Of a stretch of DNA of 64,000 nucleotides, positions 45,437 to 54,180 are shown one piece after another. A program made the position numbers and the translations under genes. Position 1 is the first letter of the stretch. The number at the start of each line of letters is the position of its first letter. The notes beneath the pieces are model-generated. The model was given only the letters and a program-made list of their open reading frames with translations. It was not told where the DNA came from and searched no databases. Source of the DNA: Geminicoccus roseus DSM 18922 (GTDB lineage Bacteria; Pseudomonadota; Alphaproteobacteria; Geminicoccales; Geminicoccaceae); the NCBI RefSeq assembly GCF_000427665.1, contig NZ_KE386572.1, positions 3,720,373-3,784,372 of the forward strand, given 5' to 3'.

Positions 45437-45906
45437 CCCATGTCCGCCCGGCGCTGATCCTGGCCGTGCTCGTTTTCGCCCTGGATCAGGCGACCAAGGA
45501 AGTGGTGCTGGCGGTCCAGGACAGCCTGCCGGTGGTCGTGCTGCCGTTCTTCAACCTGGTCCTGGTCTGGAACCCGGGCGTCAGCTTCGGGATGTTCGGC
45601 GGCGACAAGGCCCTGGAGCCCTGGATCCTGGTGGGCCTGGCCCTGGCCATCTCGATCGGGCTCCTGGTCTGGCTGGCGCGCGAGCGGGACCGGGTGACGG
45701 CGCTCGCGATCGGCCTGGTGCTGGGCGGGGCGGTCGGCAACGTGGTCGACCGGCTGCGCCATGGCGCGGTGGTCGACTTCCTCGACTTCCACGTGTCCGG
45801 CTATCACTGGCCGGCATTCAACGTCGCCGACGCGGCGATCGTGGTGGGCGCGCTGCTGCTCGTGGCGGAGAGCTTCATGGTCAGGAAGAAGGAGGCCGCG
45901 TCGTGA
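45433..45906 (+). CDS. lspA: Lipoprotein signal peptidase (signal peptidase II)
   Basis: A 157-residue inner-membrane aspartyl protease with four helices. The catalytic dyad is in GNVVDRLRHG (Asp) and FNVADAAIVVG (Asp), and WNPGVSFGMF is the conserved loop. It cleaves prolipoproteins at the lipobox, of which several are encoded in this window. Its ATG overlaps the ileS stop and its stop overlaps the GTG of the next gene. Confidence 0.96.
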   Translation: MTHVRPALILAVLVFALDQATKEVVLAVQDSLPVVVLPFFNLVLVWNPGVSFGMFGGDKALEPWILVGLALAISIGLLVWLARERDRVTALAIGLVLGGAVGNVVDRLRHGAVVDFLDFHVSGYHWPAFNVADAAIVVGALLLVAESFMVRKKEAAS

Positions 45907-46655
45907 GGAATCCCGGGACCCGGAGCGCCGGCTGGATCGCGGCCGTGACGGCGGCGGCGGCGCTGCTGGCCGGCTGCGACACCACCGTCCAGGAGCAGCT
46001 GGGCTTCAGCAAGAACTCGCCCGACGAGTTCCAGGTCCTGCGCCGCGCGCCGCTGGAGATGCCGGCTTCGCTGGCGGAACTGCCGCCGCCGCGCCCGGGC
46101 GCGCCGCCGATCAGCGATGCCGACCCCTCCCAGGACGCGCGCAACGTGCTGCTCGGCAGCGTCGCGACCGCCGGGGTAGCCGGCACGGCAAGCGCCGGGG
46201 CGGCCAGCACGGCGCCCCCGGGGTCGGCCGGCACGATGACGGCCAGCGCGGCGCCTTCTGGGGCCGCCGGTGCGGCGCCGCCCGGCGCGGCCGGCACGCC
46301 AGGCGATCTGGCGGTGGTGGGTGCCGGCAACAGCTCGGACGGCTCGATGGAGGCGGTCACCGCCGAACTCAGCCCGGGCCAGCAGGCGCTGCTGAACCAG
46401 ACCGGCGAGATTCCGGTCGATCCGAATATCCGGCAGCAGTTGAACCAGGAGGAGCAGGACGCCACTTCGATCAGCAACCAGACCTTCCTGTATATCGCGT
46501 CGTGGCAGCGGACCGATCCGGAGGACCAGCCGGGCGTGGTGCTGGACCCGGTCGCCGAATCCAAGCGCCTGCAGGAAGCGGGGATCACCGCACCCACCCG
46601 GTCGATGACCACCAGGGTGGGCAGCGTCCCGCTCGCCGCACCGCCGATCAATTAA
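45903..46655 (+). CDS. BamF-like lipoprotein (DUF3035)
   Basis: A 250-residue lipoprotein. The signal is RSAGWIAAVTAAAALLAGC with lipobox LAGC. The mature N-terminus (FSKNSPDEFQVLRRAPLEMPASLAELPPPRPGAP) is the mark of DUF3035, an alphaproteobacterial family proposed as the BamF subunit of the outer-membrane beta-barrel machine. It then has a 60-residue Ala/Gly/Thr/Pro-rich low-complexity linker and a C-terminal conserved part (LSPGQQALLNQTGEIPVDPNIRQQLNQEE). The start is a GTG that overlaps the lspA stop. Confidence 0.82.
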   Translation: MRNPGTRSAGWIAAVTAAAALLAGCDTTVQEQLGFSKNSPDEFQVLRRAPLEMPASLAELPPPRPGAPPISDADPSQDARNVLLGSVATAGVAGTASAGAASTAPPGSAGTMTASAAPSGAAGAAPPGAAGTPGDLAVVGAGNSSDGSMEAVTAELSPGQQALLNQTGEIPVDPNIRQQLNQEEQDATSISNQTFLYIASWQRTDPEDQPGVVLDPVAESKRLQEAGITAPTRSMTTRVGSVPLAAPPIN

Positions 46656-46666
46656 GGGGATCCGCC

Positions 46667-47977
46667 TTGTCGACCGCCGGTCTCGAACCCGCTGAAGTGG
46701 TCCCGGCCAAGAAGGGCCTGTTCCATCCCACCACCTTCACCCTCGACAACGGCATGCAGGTGGTGGTGGTCGAGAACCACCGCGCCCCGGTCGTGGCGCA
46801 CTGGGTCTGGTACAAGGTCGGCTGCGCGGACAGCCCGGTCGGCAAGTCCGGCCTGCCGCACTTCCTCGAGCACCTGATGTTCAAGGGCACCGACAAGATC
46901 CCGCCCGGCGCCTTCAGCAAGGAGGTCGCCCGCCAGGGCGGCAACGACAACGCCCAGACCAGCCTGGACTACACCGCCTATTTCCAGCTGATCGCCAAGG
47001 ACCGCCTGCCTCTCATGATGGAGATGGAGGCCGACCGGATGGCCAACCTCCGGCTGGTCGATGAGATCGTTTATCCCGAGCGCGACGTGATCGTGGAGGA
47101 GCGCCGCCAGCGCACCGACAACGACCCGGCGGCGCAGCTCAGCGAGCAGATGGGCGCCCTGCAGTACCTGCACCATCCTTACCGCCTGCCGGTGATCGGC
47201 TGGATGCACGAGATCCAGAGCTACACCCGCGAGGACGCGCTGGCCTTCTACGAGCGCTGGTACGCGCCGGGCAACGCCGTCTTGGTGGTGGCCGGCGACA
47301 TCACCGCCGAGGAACTGCGCCCGCTGGCCGAGGCCACCTACGGCAAGGTCGCCCCGCGCGGCATTCCCGAGCGCGTGCGCCTGGGCGAGCCGCCGCAGCT
47401 GGCCGAGCGCCGCCTGGAGCTGGCCGACGAGCGGGTCGGCCAGCCGATGCTGATCCGTTCCTACCTGGTCCCGTCGTTCGCCAGCGAGGGCAGGGAGCAC
47501 GCCTACGCGCTGGAAGTGCTGATGGAATGGCTGGGCTCGGGCGGCACCTCCGAACTGTTCCGCGAGCTGGTGGTGGAGAAGGGCCTGGCGTCGAACGCCG
47601 GCGGCTTTTACCGGGGCGTGTCGCTCGACCCGACCCTCTTGCGCCTCTACGCGATCCCGCGGCCGGGCGTCGGCCTGGACACGGTCGAGGAGGAGCTGGA
47701 CGAGGTCCTGGCCCGGGTGATGCGCGACGGCATCCCCCAGGATGCCCTGGAGCGCGTGCAGAAGCGCATGCTCGCCGAGGCGGTCTACGATCGCGACAGC
47801 CTGATGGGCGCGTCCCGCTATTTCGGGGCGTGCCTGTGCAGCGGCCTGACCGTCGAGGAGGCCGAGGAGTGGCCCGACCGGATCGCCTCGGTCGGCCGCG
47901 ACGAGATCCTGGCCGCCGCCGCGCTGGCGTTCGACAAGCGCAAGGCCGTGACCGGCCGGCTCGTCCACGCCGCATGA
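46667..47977 (+). CDS. M16-family metallopeptidase, catalytic subunit
   Basis: A 436-residue zinc peptidase of the pitrilysin/MPP type. The inverted zinc site HFLEH (GLPHFLEHLMFKGT) is present, and the third ligand Glu follows in the YPERDVIVEERR helix. It pairs with the non-catalytic M16 protein encoded downstream, as in processing peptidases and the PqqL/YmxG-like bacterial pairs. It is probably periplasmic or cytoplasmic; no signal peptide is seen. The start is a TTG at 46667 with AGGGG seven bases upstream. Confidence 0.92.
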   Translation: MSTAGLEPAEVVPAKKGLFHPTTFTLDNGMQVVVVENHRAPVVAHWVWYKVGCADSPVGKSGLPHFLEHLMFKGTDKIPPGAFSKEVARQGGNDNAQTSLDYTAYFQLIAKDRLPLMMEMEADRMANLRLVDEIVYPERDVIVEERRQRTDNDPAAQLSEQMGALQYLHHPYRLPVIGWMHEIQSYTREDALAFYERWYAPGNAVLVVAGDITAEELRPLAEATYGKVAPRGIPERVRLGEPPQLAERRLELADERVGQPMLIRSYLVPSFASEGREHAYALEVLMEWLGSGGTSELFRELVVEKGLASNAGGFYRGVSLDPTLLRLYAIPRPGVGLDTVEEELDEVLARVMRDGIPQDALERVQKRMLAEAVYDRDSLMGASRYFGACLCSGLTVEEAEEWPDRIASVGRDEILAAAALAFDKRKAVTGRLVHAA

Positions 47978-48038
47978 GCGGCCGTCGCCCCATCGACGTG
48001 CCGAACCCCATCCACGTGCAGAAGAGGAGTGCCGGATC

Positions 48039-49292
48039 TTGATCCCCGTCCAGGAGGTGAAGACCGCGGCTGGCATCCGCGCCTATCTCGTCACCGAGCG
48101 CGCCGTGCCGTTCCTGTCCCTGGGCTTCCATGTCCGAGGCGGGGCCAGGCTCGACCCGTTCGGCAAGGAGGGCCTTGCCAACTTCACCTCGGGCGTGATC
48201 GACGAGGGGGCCGGCCCCTACGACACCCAGGCGTTCCGCCGCGAGCTGGAGGACAATGTCATCCGGCTGGGCTTCGATGCCGACCGGGAGGGGTTCAGCG
48301 GCCACCTGAAGACGCTCACCGCCACCCGCGACCATGCCTTCGAGCTCCTGCGCCTGTCGATCCGCGAGGCCCGGCTGGATGAAGAGCCGATGGAGCGGGT
48401 CCGCGCCCAGGTCCAGGCGGATCTCGCCCGCCGCGCCAAGGACCCGGGCGCCCAGGCGCGCCGCCATTTCTACCAGGGCATCTTCGGCGCGCATCCCTTT
48501 GGCCGGCCGGTGCGCGGCACCACCGAAACGGTCGCGACGCTGAGTGCTGAGGACGTCCGCGCCTATGTCGCGGGCTCGCTGCGCAAGGACGACCTGGTGG
48601 TCGGCGTGTGCGGCGACATCGACGCCGACACGCTGGCGCCGCTCCTGGACCTGGTGTTCGGCGACCTGCCGGCCGGCAGCGCCTGGACCGAGGAGGCCTC
48701 TGTTCCCCTGGCCGGGCCGGGCACCCAGATCGTCGAGATCGACAACCCGCAGACCGTGGCGATGTTCGGCCATGCCGGCATCGCCCGCCGCGATCCGGGC
48801 TACCACGCCGCCTTTGTCGCCAACCACATCCTGGCCGGCGGCGGGTTCTCCTCGCGGCTGATGGAGGAGGTCCGCGAGAAGCGCGGCCTGGCCTACGGGG
48901 TCGGTGCCTCGCTGGTGGAGCTGGAGGGTGCCCCGCTCTGGGTCGGCCATGTCGCGACCAGCAACGACCGGGTCGCCCAGTCGCTGGAGATCATCGCCGC
49001 CGAGGCGGCCAAGCTGGCGGAAGGCATGCTGGATTCGCCGGAGCTGGAGGATGCGCGCACCTACATCACCGGCTCGTTCCCGCTGCGCCTGACCAGCAAC
49101 GACCAGGTCGCCAGCATGCTGACCGGCATGCTGATGCTGGATCTGGGCCGGGACTATCTGGACCGGCGCAACCAGCTGATCGAGGCGGTGACCCTGGACG
49201 ATGTCCGCGCCGCCGCGGCCCGGCTGTTCCATCCCGACGCCATGCGGATCGTCGCGGTCGGCAAGCCGCAGGGCCTGACCGCCACCGGCTGA
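48039..49292 (+). CDS. M16-family peptidase, non-catalytic partner
   Basis: A 417-residue M16 protein. At the place of HxxEH it reads GLANFTSGVIDEG, so the zinc ligands are missing and it cannot be catalytic alone. It keeps the C-terminal Arg/Tyr loop GGGFSSRLMEEVREKRGLAYGVGA that, in M16 heterodimers, helps bind substrate for the partner. The start is a TTG at 48039 with AGGAG ten bases upstream. It follows the catalytic gene after 61 bases. Confidence 0.9.
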   Translation: MIPVQEVKTAAGIRAYLVTERAVPFLSLGFHVRGGARLDPFGKEGLANFTSGVIDEGAGPYDTQAFRRELEDNVIRLGFDADREGFSGHLKTLTATRDHAFELLRLSIREARLDEEPMERVRAQVQADLARRAKDPGAQARRHFYQGIFGAHPFGRPVRGTTETVATLSAEDVRAYVAGSLRKDDLVVGVCGDIDADTLAPLLDLVFGDLPAGSAWTEEASVPLAGPGTQIVEIDNPQTVAMFGHAGIARRDPGYHAAFVANHILAGGGFSSRLMEEVREKRGLAYGVGASLVELEGAPLWVGHVATSNDRVAQSLEIIAAEAAKLAEGMLDSPELEDARTYITGSFPLRLTSNDQVASMLTGMLMLDLGRDYLDRRNQLIEAVTLDDVRAAAARLFHPDAMRIVAVGKPQGLTATG

Positions 49293-49310
49293 GGCGACAA
49301 AGGAGCCCAC

Positions 49311-51122
49311 TTGCCCGTCTGCCGCCTGCCCGACCATCTGGTCAACCGGATCGCCGCGGGCGAGGTCGTCGAGCGGCCGAGCTCGGCGATGAAGGAGCTG
49401 GTCGAGAACGCGCTGGACGCTGGTGCCCGGCGGATCGACGTCGCGGTCGAGAAGGGCGGGCGCAGCCTGATCCGGGTGGTGGACGACGGCGCCGGCATGG
49501 ACGAGGCCGACCTGGCCTTGTGCGTGGAGCGCCATGCGACCAGCAAGCTGGCGCCGGACGCGGACCTAGTGCGCATCGCGACCCTTGGCTTTCGCGGCGA
49601 GGCGCTGGCCTCGATCGGGGCGGTGGCGCGGCTGACCATCACCACCCGCACCGCGACGGCGCCGCATGCGATCGCCCTGGATGTGGAGGCGGGCCGGGTG
49701 GCGCCGATCCGGCCGGCCTCGGCCGGGCCCGGCACCCGGATCGAGGTCCGCGACCTGTTCTTCGCCACCCCGGCGCGGCTGGCCTTCCTGAAGTCGGAGC
49801 GCGCCGAGACCGCCGCCATCGTCGACCAGCTCGACCGGCTGGCCCTGGCCCGGCCGGACCTCGCCTTCAGCCTGACCGTGGACGGCCAGGAGCGCCGCCG
49901 CTTCGAGCCGGCCCGCCAGCTGGAGCGGCAGCTGGAGGCGCGGGTGGCCGAGGTGCTGGGGGCGGAGTTCCTGGACGACGCCCGGCCGGTGACGGTGGAG
50001 CGCGAGGGCGTGACGCTGGAAGGGTTTCTCGGCCTGCCCACCGAGGCCGCCCGGGGGCGCCGGCCGTTCCTGATCGTGGTGAACGGACGCCCGGTGCGCG
50101 ACCGGCTGGTCGAGACCGGCTTGCGGGTCGGCTATGGCGACACGCTGGCGAAGAACCGGCTGCCGGGGGCGGCAGTGATCCTGCGCCTCGATCCCGAGCG
50201 GGTCGACGTGAACGTCCACCCCGCCAAGACCGAGCTGCGCTTCCGCGAGCCGGACCTGGTGCGCAGCCTGGTGATCGGCGCGGTCCGCCGCCACCTGGAC
50301 GGCGCCGGCACGGCCACCGCCGGCTCGCTGGCCGCGGCGACGCTGGCGACCTTCAGCACGGCGCCGGCCGCGGAGCGATCGCCGCCCGTCTGGCAGCCGG
50401 CCTGGGGCGGCGGCGGCCGGCACGGCGCGCCACGCCCGGCTTTGGCCGAGGCGGCGGCCGCCTTTGCCTATCAGGGCCGCCTGGACACCGGCCCGCCCTC
50501 CGCGCGCGCGGAGCCGGTGCAGGCGCCAGCCCCGCAGGCGGCCAGGCATCCCCTGGGAGCGGCCCGGGCGCAGCTGTTCGACGCCTATGTGCTGGCCGAG
50601 ACCGAGGACGGCTTCATCCTGGTCGACCAGCACGCCGCCCATGAGCGGATCGTGTACGAGCGGCTGAAGGCCGAACTCGCGCGCGGCGGCGTCGCCCGCC
50701 AGGGGCAGCTGGTGCCGGTGGTGGTCGATCTGGCCGAGCATGAGGTCGAGCTGCTGGCGGCGGCCACCGCGGAGCTGGCCGAGCTCGGCCTGCTCCTGGA
50801 GCCGTTCGGGACCCGGGCGGTGCTGGTGCGGGAAAGCCCGGCCATGCTGGGTGCTGCGGACCTGCCGGGCCTGGTGCACGATCTGGTGAGCGGCCTCGCC
50901 GAGGAGGGCGGGGCCGGCGCGCTGGTCGCGTCGCTGCACCGGGTGGCGGCGACCATGGCCTGCCACGGCAGCGTGCGCGCCGGCCGGCGGCTGGCGCTGG
51001 CCGAGATGGATGCCTTGCTGCGCCAGATCGAGACCACGCCCAATGGCGGGACCTGCAACCACGGCCGGCCGACCTGGGTGCGGATCGGCCGCGACGCCCT
51101 GGACCGCCTGTTCGGACGCTGA
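49311..51122 (+). CDS. mutL: DNA mismatch repair protein MutL
   Basis: A 603-residue GHKL ATPase. N-terminal motifs are MKELVENALDAGA, VVDDGAGM and TLGFRGEALASIG. The C-terminal domain has the endonuclease motif DQHAAHERIVYE, so this MutL should nick DNA itself, as in bacteria without MutH. A linker of about 90 residues rich in Ala/Pro joins the halves. The start is a TTG at 49311 with AGGAG eight bases upstream. Last gene of the ribF-to-mutL run. Confidence 0.96.
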   Translation: MPVCRLPDHLVNRIAAGEVVERPSSAMKELVENALDAGARRIDVAVEKGGRSLIRVVDDGAGMDEADLALCVERHATSKLAPDADLVRIATLGFRGEALASIGAVARLTITTRTATAPHAIALDVEAGRVAPIRPASAGPGTRIEVRDLFFATPARLAFLKSERAETAAIVDQLDRLALARPDLAFSLTVDGQERRRFEPARQLERQLEARVAEVLGAEFLDDARPVTVEREGVTLEGFLGLPTEAARGRRPFLIVVNGRPVRDRLVETGLRVGYGDTLAKNRLPGAAVILRLDPERVDVNVHPAKTELRFREPDLVRSLVIGAVRRHLDGAGTATAGSLAAATLATFSTAPAAERSPPVWQPAWGGGGRHGAPRPALAEAAAAFAYQGRLDTGPPSARAEPVQAPAPQAARHPLGAARAQLFDAYVLAETEDGFILVDQHAAHERIVYERLKAELARGGVARQGQLVPVVVDLAEHEVELLAAATAELAELGLLLEPFGTRAVLVRESPAMLGAADLPGLVHDLVSGLAEEGGAGALVASLHRVAATMACHGSVRAGRRLALAEMDALLRQIETTPNGGTCNHGRPTWVRIGRDALDRLFGR

Positions 51123-51150
51123 CCGGCCAGGACGGGAGGCGGCCATGATC

Positions 51151-51212
51151 CCGGCGCATGCGCCGGTACGCCGCACCTGCTCGACTTAGCGGGTATTTTC
51201 CGATATATATCG
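51151..51212 (+). promoter_or_regulatory. fdxA upstream region with two palindromes
   Basis: Two perfect palindromes lie here: CCGGCGCATGCGCCGG (51151-51166), possibly the mutL terminator, and CGATATATATCG (51201-51212). A promoter candidate is TCGACT at 51181-51186, 17 bases, TATATA at 51204-51209, so the second palindrome would overlap the -10 box. Confidence 0.45.
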
Positions 51213-51307
51213 CCGAACGCGTTGGCGAGCGCCTGCAGCGCGCCTGCGCAGTCGGGCCGGTGACAGGCATGTCCCCGGCCTTTTCCGTGGGGAACGTCGG
51301 AGTCTCT

Positions 51308-51649
51308 ATGGCCTACGTGGTCACCGAAGCCTGCATCAAGTGCAAGTACACCGATTGTGTCGAGGTCTGCCCGGTAGATTGCTTCTACGAGGGCGAGAAC
51401 ATGCTCGTCATCAATCCGGACGAGTGCATCGATTGCGGCGTGTGCGAGCCGGAATGCCCGGCCGAAGCTATCCGTCCCGACATGGAAGCGGAGGGTGAGA
51501 AGTGGGCTGAGCTCAATCGCGAGTTCTCGGGCCAGTGGCCCAACCTCACCAAGAAGCGTCCGCCGCCAGAAGACGCCGACAGCTTCAAGAACACGAAGGA
51601 CAAGTACGAGCAGTTCTTCAGTCCAAACTCCGGTGCGGGGAATGGTTAG
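51308..51649 (+). CDS. fdxA: 7Fe ferredoxin FdxA
   Basis: A 113-residue ferredoxin. The N-terminal cysteines [18 protein letters not shown] bind the [3Fe-4S] cluster with the C-terminal PEC, and [12 protein letters not shown] gives the [4Fe-4S] cluster. The C-terminal extension rich in Lys/Glu matches Azotobacter-type FdI. It transfers electrons in the cytoplasm. The ATG at 51308 begins the conserved [10 protein letters not shown]. FdxA followed by CarD is a recurring alphaproteobacterial order. Confidence 0.96.
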   Translation: MAYVVTEACIKCKYTDCVEVCPVDCFYEGENMLVINPDECIDCGVCEPECPAEAIRPDMEAEGEKWAELNREFSGQWPNLTKKRPPPEDADSFKNTKDKYEQFFSPNSGAGNG

Positions 51650-51774
51650 CGAGATTGCTCACACGTAATGACGCAGGGGTGCCAACAGTTGTGGCATTCT
51701 TAGCTAAAATGTGGTATGAATACCGCCATCACAGTTAATTCGCCTGCTTCCATAGTCGTTTGGCGCGATTTTCC

Positions 51775-51791
51775 TTGTCCTCCAAGGACAA
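51775..51791 (+). other. Short hairpin in the carD leader
   Basis: TTGTCC and GGACAA form a perfect 6-base stem with a 5-base loop about 95 bases before the carD start, inside the fdxA-carD gap (51650-51886). It may be a leader structure. Role unknown. Confidence 0.3.
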
Positions 51792-51886
51792 CTTGGCGCT
51801 GACGACGTCGTAGCGTTCGCAGCAAAGTGAAACGTCGGGTTGATCGGATGCGGTCAGCCCGGACGAGACGCGAGGGAAAGTGCCGG

Positions 51887-52390
51887 ATGGCCAAGAAAGA
51901 ACTGGCTTTTGAGCCTGGTGATCACATCGTCTATCCTTCCCACGGGGTAGGAAGAGTCCGCAGCGTGGAGACCGAGATCATCGCCGGTTTCGAGCTGGAG
52001 ATGTATGTCGTCGGCTTCGAGAACGAGCGCCTGACCTTGCGGGTCCCGGTCGGCAAGGCCGCTAAGGCCGGCATGCGCAAGCTCAGCTCGCGCGAGAAGA
52101 TCCAGTCGGCCCTGGAAGCGCTCAAGATCAAGACCAAGCCGCGTCGCTCGGTCATGTGGAGCCGTCGCGCCCAGGAATACGAAGCGAAGATCAATTCCGG
52201 CGATCCCGTCGCCATCGCCGAGGTCGTCCGCGAGCTGCACCGGGCCGAGGACGCCGAGCAGTCCTATTCCGAGCGGCAGATGTACCGCGCCGCCCTGGAG
52301 CGTCTCGCCCGCGAGGTCGCGGCGATCGACAAGGTCGACGAGGCGGAAGCGACCCGCCGCCTGGAGAAGGTGCTGTCCGCCGCGGCGTGA
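51887..52390 (+). CDS. CarD-family RNA polymerase-binding regulator (CdnL)
   Basis: A 167-residue CarD/CdnL protein. The N-terminal RNAP-interaction domain starts FEPGDHIVYPSHGVGRVRSVE, and the C-terminal helical DNA-binding domain has RAQEYEAKINSGDPVAIAEVVRELHRAEDAEQSYSERQMY. It binds the polymerase beta subunit and stabilises open promoter complexes, notably at rRNA promoters. The start is the ATG at 51887. Terminator directly follows. Confidence 0.95.
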   Translation: MAKKELAFEPGDHIVYPSHGVGRVRSVETEIIAGFELEMYVVGFENERLTLRVPVGKAAKAGMRKLSSREKIQSALEALKIKTKPRRSVMWSRRAQEYEAKINSGDPVAIAEVVRELHRAEDAEQSYSERQMYRAALERLAREVAAIDKVDEAEATRRLEKVLSAAA

Positions 52391-52417
52391 GCAGCCTTTC
52401 ATCGCCGGATCGAAACG

Positions 52418-52449
52418 ACGGGGGCCCTTCCAGGCCCCCGTTTCGTTTT
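52418..52449 (+). terminator. Terminator of carD
   Basis: ACGGGGGCC (52418-52426) pairs with GGCCCCCGT (52433-52441) around a 6-base loop and is followed by TTCGTTTT. It is a good Rho-independent terminator, 28 bases after the carD stop. Confidence 0.85.
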
Positions 52450-52472
52450 GGCGGCGCGCCTGCCTTGCCCGC

Positions 52473-52670
52473 TTGCACGAACGAACCCGGCAATCCAGCC
52501 GGCGGCCACGGCCAATCCCGCTCCCGTCCGGGCATGGCGCGGGCCGGGGCGGTGTGACGCCGCGCGTCGGCCCGCTGGGTTTTGCACGAACGAACCCGGG
52601 AGCGCCCGCGCCCCGGCCGGCCAAGCCCACGGTGCCGGTCATGCGCCCGCGTTTGCACGAACGAACCCGG
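52473..52670. repeat. Three exact copies of an 18-base repeat
   Basis: TTGCACGAACGAACCCGG occurs exactly at 52473-52490, 52582-52599 and 52653-52670, all in the same orientation. Copies 2 and 3 also share flanking T and G, so they agree over about 20 bases. Start-to-start distances are 109 and 71 bases, and the DNA between them is unrelated. They fill the gap between the carD terminator and the convergent gshB. Each has a GAAC-GAAC direct repeat. Too few, too irregular and too short to be a CRISPR array. Confidence 0.85.
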
Positions 52671-52768
52671 GATCGGTCACGATAGAACCCGTCGGGCGAA
52701 GGGCTTTGCGTCCCCGGCCGCCCGGATCCACCGGGACGAGCCCGGGGAGCCGCGCCGGGACGAATGCC

Positions 52769-53731
52769 TCAGACGGTCGAGCCGCGGCTTTCCGCCACCC
52801 GCTCCTCGATCACGTCCCAGATCTGGCCCTCGATCGAGACCCTGTCGAACCGGTCGATCTCCTGGATGCCGGTGGGCGAGGTGACGTTGATCTCGGTGAG
52901 ATAGTCGCCGATCACGTCGATGCCCACGAAGATCAGGCCGCGCTGCTTGAGCGCCGGGCCGATCGCCTCGCAGATCTCGTGCTCGCGGTGGGTGAGCGTG
53001 CTCTTCTCCGCCCGGCCGCCGACATGCATGTTGGCGCGCGCCTCGCCATCGGCCGGCACCCGGTTCAGGGCGCCCGCGACCTTGCCGTTGACCAGGATGA
53101 TGCGCTTGTCGCCGGCGCGCACCGCCGGCAGGTAGCGCTGGATCATCAGCGGCTCGTTCAAGAAGCGCGCGAACATCTCGTGCAGGCTGACCAGGTTGGT
53201 GTCGTCCGGCTTGATGTGGAACACCCCGGCCCCGCCATTGCCGTAGAGCGGCTTCACGATGATGTCGCCGTGCTCCTTGCGGAACTCCCGGATCTCGTTG
53301 AGATCGTAGGTGATCAGGCTGGGCGGCATCAGTTCCGAGAACTGGGTGACGAACAGCTTTTCCGGTGCGTTGCGCACATGGTGCGGGTCGTTGACCACCA
53401 GGGTCTGCGGATGGATCCGGTCCAGCAGGTGCGTGGTCGAGATGTAGTTCAGGTCGAACGGCGGGTCCTGGCGCAGCAGCACCACGTCGACCCCGGCCAG
53501 GTCCAGCTGCTCGGCCTGGCCGAACTGGACATGGTCGCCCTTGACGCGCTGCACCTGGAACGGCCTCGCCTTGGCAAGAACCCGCCCCTCCTTCCAGGAC
53601 AGGTCGCGCGGCTGGTAGTGGTAGAGGCCGAAGCCGCGGCGCTGCGCTTCCAGCGCCAGCGCGAACGTGCTGTCGGCGTCGATCGCGACGGTTTCCAGCG
53701 GATCCATCTGGATTGCCACCGCTAGTGACAT
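52769..53731 (-). CDS. gshB: Glutathione synthetase
   Basis: A 320-residue ATP-grasp enzyme joining gamma-glutamylcysteine and glycine. Features are the N-terminal [25 protein letters not shown], the ATP-binding [17 protein letters not shown] loop, [22 protein letters not shown], and the C-terminal [20 protein letters not shown] with the metal-binding Glu and Asn. Length matches E. coli GshB (316). It faces the HIT gene with an 82-base divergent gap that contains the promoters. Confidence 0.97.
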   Translation of the reverse strand: MSLAVAIQMDPLETVAIDADSTFALALEAQRRGFGLYHYQPRDLSWKEGRVLAKARPFQVQRVKGDHVQFGQAEQLDLAGVDVVLLRQDPPFDLNYISTTHLLDRIHPQTLVVNDPHHVRNAPEKLFVTQFSELMPPSLITYDLNEIREFRKEHGDIIVKPLYGNGGAGVFHIKPDDTNLVSLHEMFARFLNEPLMIQRYLPAVRAGDKRIILVNGKVAGALNRVPADGEARANMHVGGRAEKSTLTHREHEICEAIGPALKQRGLIFVGIDVIGDYLTEINVTSPTGIQEIDRFDRVSIEGQIWDVIEERVAESRGSTV

Positions 53732-53813
53732 CTACCTACTCCTCGACTTGACAGGGATGGCCCCAAGGGGCTCCGGAAGCGGACATGCTAACCGCGAACG
53801 GCTGAGGGTAACG

Positions 53814-54173
53814 ATGGCCTATGACCCGAACAACATCTTCGCGCGGATCCTGCGGGGCGAGATCCCCAACCGGACGGTGTATGACGACGATTTCGCCCTG
53901 GCCTTCCACGACATCAACCCCCAGGCGCCGATCCACGTGCTGGTGATCCCCAAGGGCGCCTACACCGACCTCGCCGATTTCGGGGCACGGGCGACACCCG
54001 ACGAGCTGGCCGGGTTCTTCCGGGCGGTCGCCGCGGTGGCGGCGCAGCTCGGCATCGTCGAGCCCGGTTTCCGGGCCTTGTGCAACACCGGCTCGGACGC
54101 CCATCAGGAAGTGCCGCACTTTCATGTGCACCTGTTCGCCGGCGCTCCGCTCGGGCCGATGCTGGCGCGCTAG
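53814..54173 (+). CDS. HIT-family (HinT-like) nucleotide-binding protein
   Basis: A 119-residue histidine-triad hydrolase. The triad is HFHVHLF near residue 106 and the opening NNIFARILRGEIPNRTVYDDDFALAFHDINPQAPIHVLVIPK is that of HinT. It hydrolyses purine nucleoside phosphoramidates. The ATG at 53814 starts the usual N-terminus; an upstream in-frame start would add unrelated residues. It is convergent with a small lipoprotein gene 7 bases away. Confidence 0.93.
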   Translation: MAYDPNNIFARILRGEIPNRTVYDDDFALAFHDINPQAPIHVLVIPKGAYTDLADFGARATPDELAGFFRAVAAVAAQLGIVEPGFRALCNTGSDAHQEVPHFHVHLFAGAPLGPMLAR

Positions 54174-54180
54174 GAACGCC

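Larger units (their letters stand above)
52391..52768. other. 378-base carD-gshB gap
   Basis: This convergent gap holds the carD terminator and three copies of the 18-base repeat. No reading frame has family-like content. The plus-strand frames give short repeated words such as CTNEPG and ARTNP purely from the repeat. Confidence 0.5.

Noticed and set aside
52473-52670. CRISPR array
   Set aside because: Only three 18-base units with 109- and 71-base spacing, no uniform spacers and no cas genes in the window.
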